DNA of 64,000 bases from Candidatus Methylomirabilota bacterium (GTDB lineage: Bacteria > Methylomirabilota > Methylomirabilia > Rokubacteriales > CSP1-6). Positions 34,560 through 43,580 of the stretch are shown piece by piece. The position numbers were made by a program, and so were the translations under genes. Location of the stretch: the NCBI GenBank assembly GCA_035764725.1, contig DASTYT010000099.1, positions 1 to 64,000 of the forward strand, given 5' to 3'. The notes under the pieces were generated by a model that made no database searches, was not told the origin of the DNA, and was given only the letters and a program-made list of their open reading frames with translations. The first letter of the stretch is position 1; every line of letters begins with the position of its first letter.

Positions 34560-35432
34560 ATGCCCGTCACCCTCGTCACCGGCACCAGCACCGGCATCGG
34601 CTTCGCCACCGCGCTCTACCTCGCCCGGCACGGCCATACCGTGGTCGCGACCATGCGGAACCTCGCCAAGGCCGGCCCGCTCGAGGCGGCCGCGCGCGAG
34701 CAGGGCGTGCGGCTCGCCGTGCGCGAGCTGGACGTGACCAGCCAGGCCTCCATCGACCGGGCGATGGAGGAGACGCGGGCGCGCGAAGGCGCGGTGGACG
34801 TGCTCGTGAACAACGCGGGCATCGGCGGGGCGACGCCGCTCGAGCTCACGCCGGAGGCCGAGCACCGCGCGATGTTCGAGGCCAACTACTGGGGGCCCAT
34901 TCGGATGATCCAAGCCGTTCTTCCGTCGATGCGCGAGCGGCGCACGGGCTGCATCGTCAACGTCACCTCGATCGCGGGGCGCATCGCCACGCCGAACCAG
35001 ATCCCGTATTCCGCCTCGAAGCACGCGCTCGCCGCGGCGAGCGAGGCGCTGGCCCACGAGGTGGCGGCCTTCGGCGTGCGCGTGGCCATCATCGAGCCCG
35101 GCGTCATCCAGACCGCCATCTTCGAGAACTCGGCGGGCGCCACGCGTTACGACAAGGCCTCGCCCTATCGCCAGATCATGCGGCGCAACGGCAAGCTCTT
35201 CGCCGCCGGCTTTCGCAACCCGGGCCAGCCCGACACGGTGGCCGCGGCGATCCTCGAGGCCATCACCACCGACCGGCCGCGGCTGCGCTACCCGGTGGGT
35301 GTCGACGCGGAGGGGATCGCAACGGGGCGGGCACGCATCAGCGACGAGGAGTGGGTGGCGATGGGGGGCGAGCTCTCCGACGAGGAGTACAACGCGCGCT
35401 TCAAGCGCTACTTCGGGATCGAGCTCCGGTAG
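34560..35432 (+). CDS. Short-chain dehydrogenase/reductase
   Basis: A 290-aa SDR. The nucleotide-binding TGTSTGIG motif is at the N-terminus, NNAG follows, and the catalytic serine and YxxxK are in NVTSIAG and YSASKHAL. The classical NADP-type RN after the second strand is replaced by MRNLAK, compatible with NADPH. It oxidises or reduces an alcohol or ketone. ATG 34560 is preferred; ATG 34551 would add three residues. The C-terminal 60 residues (EEWVAMGGELSDEEY) are longer than in fatty-acid-type SDRs, as in ketoreductases on bulky substrates. Substrate unknown. Confidence 0.9.
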   Translation: MPVTLVTGTSTGIGFATALYLARHGHTVVATMRNLAKAGPLEAAAREQGVRLAVRELDVTSQASIDRAMEETRAREGAVDVLVNNAGIGGATPLELTPEAEHRAMFEANYWGPIRMIQAVLPSMRERRTGCIVNVTSIAGRIATPNQIPYSASKHALAAASEALAHEVAAFGVRVAIIEPGVIQTAIFENSAGATRYDKASPYRQIMRRNGKLFAAGFRNPGQPDTVAAAILEAITTDRPRLRYPVGVDAEGIATGRARISDEEWVAMGGELSDEEYNARFKRYFGIELR

Positions 35433-35433
35433 A

Positions 35434-36348
35434 TCAGCGGGTCTCCTCGCCGCCTTCGCGCTGCTTGCGCAGGAATTCTTCCAGCTCCCGCATCAGCTGA
35501 TCCGAGTCGACGCCATCGGGCAGCTCCTGCGGCTTCTGGCCGGCTGCCTCGTCGTAGTCCTTCTCGAGCTGCTGGACGTGCTCGCGCGTCGCCTTGTTCC
35601 GCGCCACCGCGCGATCGCACTGGGCGCGGAACTCCTTGATGGCCTCCGGGAAGCTCGACATGTCCAGGCTGAGGTCGAGCAGGCGCGCGACGTGGGTCAG
35701 GAGCGCCTCGATCGCCGCGGGATTCTCGGCGTTCTGCAGGTAATGCGGGGCCTGGCCCATGAAGCCCAGGTGCGTGATGCCGCGCTTCTCGGCGGCGTCG
35801 AGCAGCACCGTCGAGATGCCGGTCGGACCCTCGTAGGTCGGCGGGCGGTAGATCCCCCAGGCTTCCACCAGGGCGCGCCAGGCGGGGTCCGTGCATCGCG
35901 CGGTGACCGGTACCGGACGCGTGTGCGGGGAGCCGGCCAGCAGCGCGCCGATCGACACGATGCGCTTCACGCCGCAGTGCTCGGCGAGGTCGAGGAATGC
36001 CTTCGAGTAGGTGCGCCACCGCTGATGCGGTTCCGGGCCGGAAAAGAGGAGCACCCCGTCCGGGCGATCGTTCCGCTGCCACGCGAAGAAGTCGCTGCGG
36101 GGCCAGCGGATGTCGCGGGTCTCGTCGGGCCGCATCTTCACCTCGGGCCGCTCCTGCGTGAACACGAAGAAGTCCTCGGGATTGATGGTGGCCACGCGCT
36201 CGGCGGGCAGGTCGCGGACGAGATGGCGCAGGGCACCCGTCGCCGCCTGGCCGGCGTCGATCCAGCCACCGAAGGCGATCACCAGCGTGGAGAGGTTCCG
36301 CGGCGGCTCGTGGTCGAAGTCGATGTGGTCGATCATCGGGCTGCTCAT
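35434..36348 (-). CDS. PAC2 family protein
   Basis: A 304-aa protein of the PAC2 family, named after a proteasome assembly chaperone. The N-terminal TLVIAFGGWIDAGQAATGAL, the central GVLLFSGPEPHQRWRTYSKA and the IVSIGALLAGSPHTRP strand are diagnostic, and PTYEGPTGISTVLLDAA follows. The last 50 residues are charged and coiled-coil-like. Bacterial members have no proven role, though they are often found in lineages with a proteasome; none of its genes is here. It starts one base after the LLM stop, so the two are co-translated. Confidence 0.88.
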   Translation of the reverse strand: MSSPMIDHIDFDHEPPRNLSTLVIAFGGWIDAGQAATGALRHLVRDLPAERVATINPEDFFVFTQERPEVKMRPDETRDIRWPRSDFFAWQRNDRPDGVLLFSGPEPHQRWRTYSKAFLDLAEHCGVKRIVSIGALLAGSPHTRPVPVTARCTDPAWRALVEAWGIYRPPTYEGPTGISTVLLDAAEKRGITHLGFMGQAPHYLQNAENPAAIEALLTHVARLLDLSLDMSSFPEAIKEFRAQCDRAVARNKATREHVQQLEKDYDEAAGQKPQELPDGVDSDQLMRELEEFLRKQREGGEETR

Positions 36349-36349
36349 C

Positions 36350-37417
36350 TTACACCCGCGCCATCACGCGATCCGCCAGCTCGCGGCTGAAGCGCCACTT
36401 GTCCTCCGTTCCCGTCGCCCACATGAGCTCCCTGAGGCCGCCCCGCTCGAGCTCCTGGATGCGCTCGACCAGCTCCTCCGCGCTGCCGACCAGGCAGGTG
36501 TCGCGCACGAGCTCCGCGTCGATCAGCTCGGCTTCGCCGGGGTGGAGGTACGTGTAGTGCCCCTCGTGCGTGCGGAAGTGCCGGTGGGCGGCCGGCGTCT
36601 CCTCCACCAGGGCGACGTAGCGCTTCCAGATGCGGCGCAGGAAGGCGGGCGGCTCGCCCCCGCGCTCGTGCAGCGTATCGTAGAAGTAGTAGACGCTCGC
36701 CATCACGTTCGGCCCCACCGCGCGGAGCACCCGCTCGGAGTTCGGTGGCTCCCCGGGCTCGAGCAGCACGATGTTGGTGAGGGCGGCGAGGTGGAAGTCG
36801 CGCGCGAGCTCGCGCCCCTCGCGCTTCGCCCCGATGCGTGCCCGCTCGAGCGCCTCCTGCGGCGGCAGGCCGCGTGGCGGGATGGCGATGACGAGGCCGT
36901 CGCCGTACTGGCCGCCCACTTCCATCGCGCGCGGCCCGAAGGCGGACACGTAGAGGGGGATGCGCGGCTCGAGACTCATGTACTTCTTCTCGCGGATCAG
37001 CATCTTGATGGGCTGCCGCTTCCCCTCGAAGGCGTAGTCCACCGTCTCGCCACGGAGCAGTCCCCGCAGCACGCGCAGATATTCTGCGTAGTCCGCGATA
37101 CGCATGGGCGGCTGCCCCATCGTGCGCATGGCGGTGTTCCCCGTGCCCATGCCGAGGTGCACGCGCCCGGGCGCGAGCCGGTTCAGCGTGGCGAGCGCGG
37201 CCACGTGCACCGGCGGGATACGCGTGCCGCAGATGGCCACGCCGGGCCCGAGGCGCAGCCGCGACGTCCGCTGCGCAGCCAGCGCCAGCACCGCGTAGCA
37301 GTCGGAGAAGAGCATCTGGCTGTCGGCGACCCACGCGGAGTCGTACCCGAGAGACTCCACGTGCGGATAGAAGTCCATCTCGTCGATGTCGGCCATTACG
37401 CAGACGCTGAGCCGCAT
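36350..37417 (-). CDS. LLM class oxidoreductase, probably F420-dependent
   Basis: A 355-aa luciferase-like protein similar to F420-dependent methylene-tetrahydromethanopterin reductase and glucose-6-phosphate dehydrogenase. Motifs are VADSQMLFSDCYAVLALAA, LGPGVAICGTRIPPVHVAAL and GRVHLGMGTGNTAMRTMG. The start ATG 37417 has no Shine-Dalgarno but a TATCGT -10-like box seven bases upstream. It leads a tight pair with the PAC2 gene (one-base gap). The bond between an LLM enzyme and a PAC2 protein is unexplained. Substrate unknown. Confidence 0.86.
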   Translation of the reverse strand: MRLSVCVMADIDEMDFYPHVESLGYDSAWVADSQMLFSDCYAVLALAAQRTSRLRLGPGVAICGTRIPPVHVAALATLNRLAPGRVHLGMGTGNTAMRTMGQPPMRIADYAEYLRVLRGLLRGETVDYAFEGKRQPIKMLIREKKYMSLEPRIPLYVSAFGPRAMEVGGQYGDGLVIAIPPRGLPPQEALERARIGAKREGRELARDFHLAALTNIVLLEPGEPPNSERVLRAVGPNVMASVYYFYDTLHERGGEPPAFLRRIWKRYVALVEETPAAHRHFRTHEGHYTYLHPGEAELIDAELVRDTCLVGSAEELVERIQELERGGLRELMWATGTEDKWRFSRELADRVMARV

Positions 37418-37424
37418 GGAGCGT

Positions 37425-37430
37425 ACGATA
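37425..37430 (-). promoter_or_regulatory. -10 box directly before the LLM gene
   Basis: TATCGT on the minus strand, seven bases before ATG 37417. No clear -35 hexamer is found at 17 bases. Consistent with a leaderless transcript. Confidence 0.35.
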
Positions 37431-37486
37431 CCTCAAAGGCTGCACGTTGTGGTGAGCTTGGTCGGGGTGGTCGAGGGGGAGAGGCG

Positions 37487-38548
37487 ATGAGCGCGCTTCC
37501 TCGCGGTGTCGGCGCCGCGCTCCTGGCGGCGGCGCTGTTCGGCGCCAGCACACCGCTGGCCAAGCTCCTCCTGCGTGAGGTCGACCCCTGGCTGCTTGCC
37601 GGCGTGCTCTATCTCGGATCGGGGCTGGGCCTGCTGGGCCTGGCCGCGATCCTCCGGCGTGCGCGCGGCGCGCCGGCCGAGGCGCCCCTCCAGGGTCCGG
37701 ACTGGATCTGGCTCGGGCTCGCCATCGCGGCGGGCGGCGGCGTCGGCCCCGTCTTGCTGATGCTGGGCCTGTCGCGCACTGCCGCCACCACCGCCGCGCT
37801 GCTCCTCAATCTCGAGGGCGTGCTCACGGCGCTCCTGGCCTGGCTCGTCTTTCGCGAGAATATCGGCCGTCGCATCGCGCTCGGCATGGCCGCCATCGTC
37901 GTCGGCGGCATCGTGCTGACTGGAGGAACGCTCGCGCCGTCGGGCGGGATTGCGGGACCACTGGCGATCGTCGCCGCCTGCCTGGCCTGGGCCATCGACA
38001 ACAACCTGACACGTCGGATCGCCAGTGCCGATCCGCTGCGTATCGCCATGCTGAAGGGGTGCGCGGCGGGCGTGGTGAACGTGGGCATCGCGCTCTCGCT
38101 GGGCGCCGCCTGGCCGGCGCCCGCGCCCCTGGTTGCGGGCGCGCTGCTCGGGCTGGGCGGCTACGGGTGGAGCCTCGTCCTCTTCGTCGTGGCGCTCCGG
38201 CACGTGGGCGCCGCGCGCACCGGCGCCTATTTCTCTCTGGCGCCGTTCTTCGGAGCGGCGCTCGGCGTGGCGCTCCTGCGCGAGCCGATCACGGGGGTGC
38301 TGATCCTCGCCGGCGTGCTCATGGGGTGGGGCGTCTGGCTCCACGTCACGGAGGAGCACTCGCACGAGCACGAGCACCACGCGATGGCGCACGCCCACCG
38401 GCACGTGCACGACGAGCACCATCAGCATGTCCACGACGACGCGGCGCCCGCCGGCGAGCCCCATTCGCATTGGCACGTGCACGAGCCGCTGCGCCATCAG
38501 CACCCGCACTACCCGGATATCCACCACCGGCACGACCATCCCGGCTGA
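37487..38548 (+). CDS. DMT-family permease (EamA) with histidine-rich C-terminal tail
   Basis: A 353-aa protein with ten membrane segments in two EamA repeats (first about 5-140, second about 150-285); the repeat signatures FGASTPLAKLLL and AAACLAWAIDNNLTRR can be seen. Residues from about 286 form a soluble tail of 68 residues with 25 histidines, in HEHEHH, HQHVHDD and HWHVHE patterns, followed by HHRHDHPG. DMT proteins export or exchange small solutes; the tail should bind Zn, Ni or Co ions. GAGGGGGAGAGG precedes ATG 37487. No other metal gene is near. Metal export or metal-gated transport is inference. Confidence 0.85.
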   Translation: MSALPRGVGAALLAAALFGASTPLAKLLLREVDPWLLAGVLYLGSGLGLLGLAAILRRARGAPAEAPLQGPDWIWLGLAIAAGGGVGPVLLMLGLSRTAATTAALLLNLEGVLTALLAWLVFRENIGRRIALGMAAIVVGGIVLTGGTLAPSGGIAGPLAIVAACLAWAIDNNLTRRIASADPLRIAMLKGCAAGVVNVGIALSLGAAWPAPAPLVAGALLGLGGYGWSLVLFVVALRHVGAARTGAYFSLAPFFGAALGVALLREPITGVLILAGVLMGWGVWLHVTEEHSHEHEHHAMAHAHRHVHDEHHQHVHDDAAPAGEPHSHWHVHEPLRHQHPHYPDIHHRHDHPG

Positions 38549-38551
38549 GCT

Positions 38552-39343
38552 TCATCCGAGCATCCAGTGCCCGCCGTCGACGCTGATGGTCTGGCCGGTG
38601 ATCCATCCTGCTTCGTCGGAGGCGAAGAAGACCACTGCGCGCGCGATGTCCTCCGGCGTTCCGAGGCGGCGCAGCGCGATGGACTCGAGCAGCGCCCGCT
38701 GGCCGGCCTCGCCCATGGCGTGCCACTGGGCCTCGGACGCGGGGTTCGAGCGCACGAAGCCCGGGGCGATGCAGTTCACGCGGATGCCGTGCGGGCCCAG
38801 CTCCCGCGCGGTCTGGCGGGTGAAGCCGATGAGGCCGGCCTTGGCGCTGGCATAGGCCTGGATGCCGGTGAGGCTGTAGGAGCGCCCGGCGCCGGACGAG
38901 ATGTTCACGATGGCGCCGCCCCCGCCGCGCTTCATCGCGGGCACCACCGCGCGGGTAAAGTGAAACGCGCCGTCCAGGTTGATCCCGAAGATCACCCGCC
39001 AGTCCTCGTCGGAGACGTCCTCGATGGGGCGATTCACCTGGCCGGCCACGCCGCCGGCCGTGTTCACCAGCGCGTCGAGACGGCCGGTCTCGGCGACCGC
39101 GCGCGCGACGAAGGCCTGCACGGCGGCGGCGTCGCGGACGTCCACGACCTCTGCCCGCCCGGCGCCCGCGCGCGCGCCCTCGATTGCCACGCGGGTGGCC
39201 TCGAGCTCGGCGCCGCGGACGTCGCAGGCCCACACCGTGGCCCCCTCGCGCGCGAGCGCCACGCCGATGGCGCGGCCGATGCCGTGGGCGGCGCCGGTGA
39301 CGATGGCCACGCGGCCGGCCAGTCGGGAGAGGGGAGTCGCCAT
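38552..39343 (-). CDS. Short-chain dehydrogenase/reductase (3-oxoacyl-ACP reductase-like)
   Basis: A 263-aa classical SDR. TGAAHGIGRA binds the nucleotide, DVRD after the third strand reads the adenine, NTAGG follows, and the catalytic Ser-Tyr-Lys are in NISSGAG and YASAKAG. The C-terminus GQTISVDGG is typical of FabG-like enzymes. ATG 39343 is preferred over the upstream ATG (39382), which precedes an unusual arginine-rich stretch overlapping the promoter. It faces the DMT permease, 3 bp apart, and is divergent from glgB. Probable NAD(P)H ketoreductase; substrate unknown. Confidence 0.9.
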   Translation of the reverse strand: MATPLSRLAGRVAIVTGAAHGIGRAIGVALAREGATVWACDVRGAELEATRVAIEGARAGAGRAEVVDVRDAAAVQAFVARAVAETGRLDALVNTAGGVAGQVNRPIEDVSDEDWRVIFGINLDGAFHFTRAVVPAMKRGGGGAIVNISSGAGRSYSLTGIQAYASAKAGLIGFTRQTARELGPHGIRVNCIAPGFVRSNPASEAQWHAMGEAGQRALLESIALRRLGTPEDIARAVVFFASDEAGWITGQTISVDGGHWMLG

Positions 39344-39352
39344 TGCGCCCCC

Positions 39353-39382
39353 GGCATAGCACAGCCTCCGCGGACGCGTCAA
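39353..39382 (-). promoter_or_regulatory. Promoter of the FabG-like SDR gene
   Basis: On the minus strand TTGACG (39377-39382), 18 bases, TATGCC (39353-39358), then nine bases to ATG 39343. No Shine-Dalgarno. Confidence 0.45.
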
Positions 39383-39461
39383 AATTGCCGCGATACGGTG
39401 CCACCAAAGGTGTAACGAACGAGAGGTGGTCGGCGCGCTCGCTCCGGCGCGGAACGAGTAG

Positions 39462-39467
39462 TACCTT
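39462..39467 (+). promoter_or_regulatory. -10 box directly before glgB
   Basis: TACCTT lies six bases before ATG 39474, where no Shine-Dalgarno exists. No good -35 is found. Possible leaderless start of glgB. Confidence 0.35.
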
Positions 39468-39473
39468 CTTTAC

Positions 39474-41705
39474 ATGGCAAAGGGCGACAAGAACGCCAAG
39501 CTGAGTCTGGCCCCCGACATCGTCGAGTCCCTCGTGAGCGGTCGTCACGGCGACCCGTTTGCCGTGCTCGGGCCGCACGAGCGAGGCCGAGCGAACGTGG
39601 TGGTCCGGACGCTACAGCCCGGCGCCGCAAAGGTCTCCGTCATCTTGGGCGGGGAGCCCGTCGAGGAGCATCCGATGCAGGAGCTCCACCCGGCGGGGCT
39701 CTGGGAGACCACGGTGCCGGGACGGAGCGGGCTCGTCTACCGGCTGCGCATCACCGACCCCGAGGGGCGGACTCGCGACGAGGACGACCCGTATCGCTTC
39801 CCCTCGACCCTCTCGGACTACGACCTTCACCTCCTCGGAGAAGGCACGCACTATCGCGTCTACGACAAGCTGGGCGCTCATCCCGGCCGGCTCGACGGCG
39901 TCGAGGGCACCATCTTCGCGGTCTGGGCTCCCAATGCCCGGCGGGTCAGCGTCGTCGGGGACTGGAACGGCTGGGACGGCCGTCGCCACCCCATGCGCCT
40001 CCACCCGGCGAACGGGATCTGGGAGCTCTTCCTTCCCGCGGTCGGACCCGGGGCCCACTACAAGTACGAGATCGTGGGACCAGGCGGCGATCTCCAGGCG
40101 CTCAAGGCGGATCCCCTGGCCTTCGCATTCGAGCCCGGTGGCGAGCGCACGGCCGCCGAGGTCGTCGAGCTCGACGGCTACAGCTGGGGCGATCAGGCCT
40201 GGATGACCGAGCGCGTCCGCCGGCAATCGCTCGGCGTGCCCGTGAGTATCTACGAGGTGCACCTCGGCTCGTGGCGGCGCGTCCCGGAGGAAGGGCAGCG
40301 CTGGCTCTCCTATCCAGAGCTGGCCGAGCAGCTCGGGGACTACGTGAGCGACATGGGATTCACGCACGTCGAGCTCATGCCGGTCATGGAGCATCCGTTC
40401 TACGGATCCTGGGGGTACCAAGGCACCGGCTACTACGCCCCCACGCGCCGGTACGGCGACCCCCATGACTTCATGGCCTTCGTCGACCATCTCCATCAGC
40501 GCGGCATCGGCGTCATCCTCGACTGGGTGCCCGCGCACTTCCCGCGTGATGCGCACGGCCTCGCGTTCTTCGACGGCACGCATCTCTACGAGCACGACGA
40601 TCCACGCCGGCGCGAGCATCCCGACTGGGGCACCCGGGTCTTCAACTACGGGCGCCACGAGGTGGCCAACTTCCTCATCGCCAATGCCCTCTTCTGGCTC
40701 GAGCGCTATCACCTCGACGGGCTGCGCGTGGATGCCGTGGCGTCCATGCTCTACCTCGACTACTCACGCCGGGCGGGCGAGTGGAGCCCCAATCGCTTCG
40801 GTGGTCGCGAGAACCTGGACGCCATCGCCTTTCTCAAGCGGCTGAACGAGGTGGTCTATGGGCTCCACGGCGACGCGATCACGGTGGCCGAGGAGTCCAC
40901 GTCATGGCCGATGGTGTCGCGGCCGGTGCAGCTGGGTGGACTCGGATTCGGCTACAAGTGGAACATGGGCTGGATGCACGACATCCTCGACTACTTCCGC
41001 CAGGATCCGGTGCATCGGAGGTACCACCACGATCGGTTGACCTTCGGGCTGCTCTACGCGTGGACGGAGAACTTCATCCTGCCCCTCTCCCACGACGAGG
41101 TCGTCCACGGGAAGGGCTCGCTCAAGGCCAAGATGCCGGGTGACGACTGGCAGCGCTTCGCCAACCTGCGGCTGCTCTACGCGTTCATGTGGGCCTATCC
41201 CGGCAAGAAGCTCCTGTTCATGGGCGGAGAGTTCGGCCAGTCGAACGAGTGGTATCACGAGACGAGCCTGCAGTGGCATCTCCTCGATCAGGGGCCGTAC
41301 CATCGGGGCGTCTCGTCGCTCGTTCGCGACCTGAATCGTCTGTACCGGGAGGAGCGATCGCTCCATCAGCTCGACCACGACCCGGCCGGCTTCGTGTGGA
41401 TGGACTGCCGCGACAACGAGCAAGGCGTGATCGCCTTCGTCCGGTTCGCGCTCGAGCCCGGACAGATGCTCCTCTGCGCGTGCAGCTTCACGCCCATCCC
41501 GCGCCGGGAGTACCGAGTGGGTGTGCCGAGAGCCGGGACGTGGGTGGAGGTGCTGAACACGGACAGCGCGCACTACGGAGGCAGCAACCTCGGCAACAGC
41601 GGCGGCGTGCAGAGTGAGCCCGTGCCCTGGCACGGGCAGCCCCAGTCGATCCGCCTCACCCTGCCTCCGCTGGCCGCCGTGTGGCTCCGCTTCGTGGGGG
41701 CATGA
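39474..41705 (+). CDS. glgB: 1,4-alpha-glucan branching enzyme
   Basis: A 743-aa GH13_9 enzyme that cuts alpha-1,4 chains and rejoins them by alpha-1,6 links. Order: N-terminal branching-enzyme domain ([11 protein letters not shown]), CBM48 ([20 protein letters not shown], near 148-167), the GH13 barrel with nucleophile D420 (DGLRVDAV) and acid/base E473 (VAEEST), the HDEVVHGKG loop, and a C-terminal beta domain. Full length for the family. It starts the glucan region, converging on the GlgM-type gene with 4 bp between stops. In this genome it would finish the polymer made by GlgE. Confidence 0.95.
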   Translation: MAKGDKNAKLSLAPDIVESLVSGRHGDPFAVLGPHERGRANVVVRTLQPGAAKVSVILGGEPVEEHPMQELHPAGLWETTVPGRSGLVYRLRITDPEGRTRDEDDPYRFPSTLSDYDLHLLGEGTHYRVYDKLGAHPGRLDGVEGTIFAVWAPNARRVSVVGDWNGWDGRRHPMRLHPANGIWELFLPAVGPGAHYKYEIVGPGGDLQALKADPLAFAFEPGGERTAAEVVELDGYSWGDQAWMTERVRRQSLGVPVSIYEVHLGSWRRVPEEGQRWLSYPELAEQLGDYVSDMGFTHVELMPVMEHPFYGSWGYQGTGYYAPTRRYGDPHDFMAFVDHLHQRGIGVILDWVPAHFPRDAHGLAFFDGTHLYEHDDPRRREHPDWGTRVFNYGRHEVANFLIANALFWLERYHLDGLRVDAVASMLYLDYSRRAGEWSPNRFGGRENLDAIAFLKRLNEVVYGLHGDAITVAEESTSWPMVSRPVQLGGLGFGYKWNMGWMHDILDYFRQDPVHRRYHHDRLTFGLLYAWTENFILPLSHDEVVHGKGSLKAKMPGDDWQRFANLRLLYAFMWAYPGKKLLFMGGEFGQSNEWYHETSLQWHLLDQGPYHRGVSSLVRDLNRLYREERSLHQLDHDPAGFVWMDCRDNEQGVIAFVRFALEPGQMLLCACSFTPIPRREYRVGVPRAGTWVEVLNTDSAHYGGSNLGNSGGVQSEPVPWHGQPQSIRLTLPPLAAVWLRFVGA

Positions 41706-41709
41706 GCGG

Positions 41710-42885
41710 TTACTTGGTCGAGGACCCCTCGCGGTGAGCGCGCCGAGCGTCCTCGTAGGTGACGAGCGTGCGCTCTGCGATGCGCTCCCAGGAGAAGCGC
41801 TCCTCGACGCGGCGGCGACCCGCGCGTCCCATCCTCGCGCCGCGTTCGGGATCCGCGAGCACGCGCTCCAGTGCGCCGGCCAGCGCGTCGGGGTTGCCGG
41901 GTGGGACCAGGTGGCCCGTCTCGCCATCCACGACCACCTCGGGGATGCCGCCCACGGCGCTCGCCACCACGGGAGTCCCGCATGCCATGGCCTCGAGGTT
42001 GATGATCCCGAACGGCTCGTAGACGGAAGGACAGACGAAGCACGCGGCGTGGCTGTAGAGCTGGACGACGTCGTCCCGGGGAACCATGGCGTTGATCCAG
42101 CGCACGCTGGGGCGGCCGGCGACCTCGGCGGCGAGACGACGCTCGAGCTCGGGCGTGTCGGGGGCGGCCGCGCAGAGGACGAGCTGAACGCCGGCGGGCA
42201 GGCGCCGACTGGCCTCGAGCAGATGGAAAATGCCCTTCTGCTCGCTGATGCGGCCCACGAACAGCACGTAGGGCGGCGTCACGCCGAGGCGCGCGAGGGC
42301 ATCGCGCCGCTCGGTGCGGCGGAAGCTCTCGGCGTCCACGCCGTTGTGGATCACCACGACCGCCTCCGGGGACACCGCGAAGTGCGTGAGGATGTCCGCG
42401 CGCATCTGTTCGGACACGGCGATCACCCGCTCCGCCTGCTCCACCGCCAGCCGCTCGAGCCAGGTCGACACGCGATAGCCGGTGCCCAGCTGGTCCTCTT
42501 TCCACGGTCGGAGGGGCTCCAGGCTGTGGAGCGTCACCACCAGGGGAATGTCGAAGAGCGCTCGCACGAGCACCCCGCCGAAGGCCGCATACCACGTATG
42601 GGTGTGTACGACGTCCGCCTCGACGGGCTCGGCGGCCATGGCCAGGTCCACGGCGAGCGCCTCGAGCACCGGGCGATGGCGGAATGCGGCGGCCGCCCGG
42701 ACGATCTCGGCCGGGGGCGCGTAGCCGCGCACGCCGAGCGCGGGGCCCGGCGCCTGCTGGTCGCCGAAGCAGCGGACCTCGACCCGGGCGAGGCGAGCCA
42801 TGGCCCGCGACAGCTCATCGACCACGACGCCCGCGCCCCCGTAGATGTGGGGAGGGTACTCTCGACTCAGCATCAGCACGTTCAT
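41710..42885 (-). CDS. GlgM/GlgA-type glycosyltransferase (GT4, actinobacterial glycogen synthase family)
   Basis: A 391-aa GT-B glycosyltransferase. The N-terminus MNVLMLSREYPPHIYGGAG and HTHTWYAAFGG are as in the corynebacterial GlgA/GlgM family, which makes maltose-1-phosphate from ADP-glucose and glucose-1-phosphate. The donor site has VGRISEQKGIFHLLEA and the E-x7-E motif in EPFGIINLEAMACG. ATG 42885 follows GGGAGGA. It is the only minus-strand gene inside the glucan cluster, divergent from the DUF5752 gene. The GlgE-pathway setting favours maltose-1-phosphate synthesis over elongation of glycogen. Confidence 0.83.
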   Translation of the reverse strand: MNVLMLSREYPPHIYGGAGVVVDELSRAMARLARVEVRCFGDQQAPGPALGVRGYAPPAEIVRAAAAFRHRPVLEALAVDLAMAAEPVEADVVHTHTWYAAFGGVLVRALFDIPLVVTLHSLEPLRPWKEDQLGTGYRVSTWLERLAVEQAERVIAVSEQMRADILTHFAVSPEAVVVIHNGVDAESFRRTERRDALARLGVTPPYVLFVGRISEQKGIFHLLEASRRLPAGVQLVLCAAAPDTPELERRLAAEVAGRPSVRWINAMVPRDDVVQLYSHAACFVCPSVYEPFGIINLEAMACGTPVVASAVGGIPEVVVDGETGHLVPPGNPDALAGALERVLADPERGARMGRAGRRRVEERFSWERIAERTLVTYEDARRAHREGSSTK

Positions 42886-42921
42886 GGCATGCTTGTCCTC
42901 CCAGTCGAGGAAGTGTAAACG

Positions 42922-43578
42922 ATGACGCTCATGCCGTTCGTGTTCCATGGCTGCCTGGCGGTCCGGGAGCTGGTCGGCCCCGAGGCCTGGGACGCCCGCG
43001 CGCTGCTCGAGGGGGTCGGCCAGGCTTCCGACGAGATGCTGTTCACCCACACGGCGGGGACGATGCTGCGGCGCCCGGTGCAGGGCGACGCCTGGCCGAA
43101 CGACTTCGCCCTGTGGGCGGCGACGGAGCTGGGCGATCAGGCGCTGGCCGAGCGCCTGGCCATGGTCGACGTGTTCGACGCCGGCTCGCTCGATGCGCTC
43201 CGCGCCAACCTGGTCGCCGTCCTCGAGGATCACCTGCATCGGGGACCGGTGGCGACGGCTCCCGTCCCGGCCCGCGAGCCCTTCGTCTTCCTGCGATCGC
43301 ACGTCGTGCCTGTGCCTCTCGGAGTCACCGCCTCCACGCTGCGCGAGTTTCGTGATGGGCTGGCCGTGGTGGATGCGAGCGCGCTCTTCTACCACGTCGT
43401 GGAAGTGCGCTACCGGCTCGGGCGCGATCGGGGCGACTTCGCGGAGTGGACCGAGCACGGCCTGGGGCGCGCCGACCTCGCCGAACGGCTGGCCCGCATC
43501 GACGCCCACGTGGGTAGCCTCGAGCGCATCCGCGATCGGTGCCTCAGCGTGCTCGAGGACGCGCTGGTGACGAGCTAG
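42922..43578 (+). CDS. DUF5752 family protein
   Basis: A 218-aa soluble protein matching DUF5752. FVFHGCLAVRELVGPEAWDA opens the protein; LFTHTAGTMLRR, DFALWAATELGDQALAERLA and a second FVFLRSHVVPVPLG segment follow, then a helix-rich end with HVVEVRYRLGR. The family has no known function but is typically encoded beside trehalose-synthase-type glycosyltransferases, as here (2 bp before TreT). GAGGAAG lies 8 bases before ATG 42922. A role as partner or regulator of TreT or GlgE is inference from position. Confidence 0.72.
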   Translation: MTLMPFVFHGCLAVRELVGPEAWDARALLEGVGQASDEMLFTHTAGTMLRRPVQGDAWPNDFALWAATELGDQALAERLAMVDVFDAGSLDALRANLVAVLEDHLHRGPVATAPVPAREPFVFLRSHVVPVPLGVTASTLREFRDGLAVVDASALFYHVVEVRYRLGRDRGDFAEWTEHGLGRADLAERLARIDAHVGSLERIRDRCLSVLEDALVTS

Positions 43579-43580
43579 CC

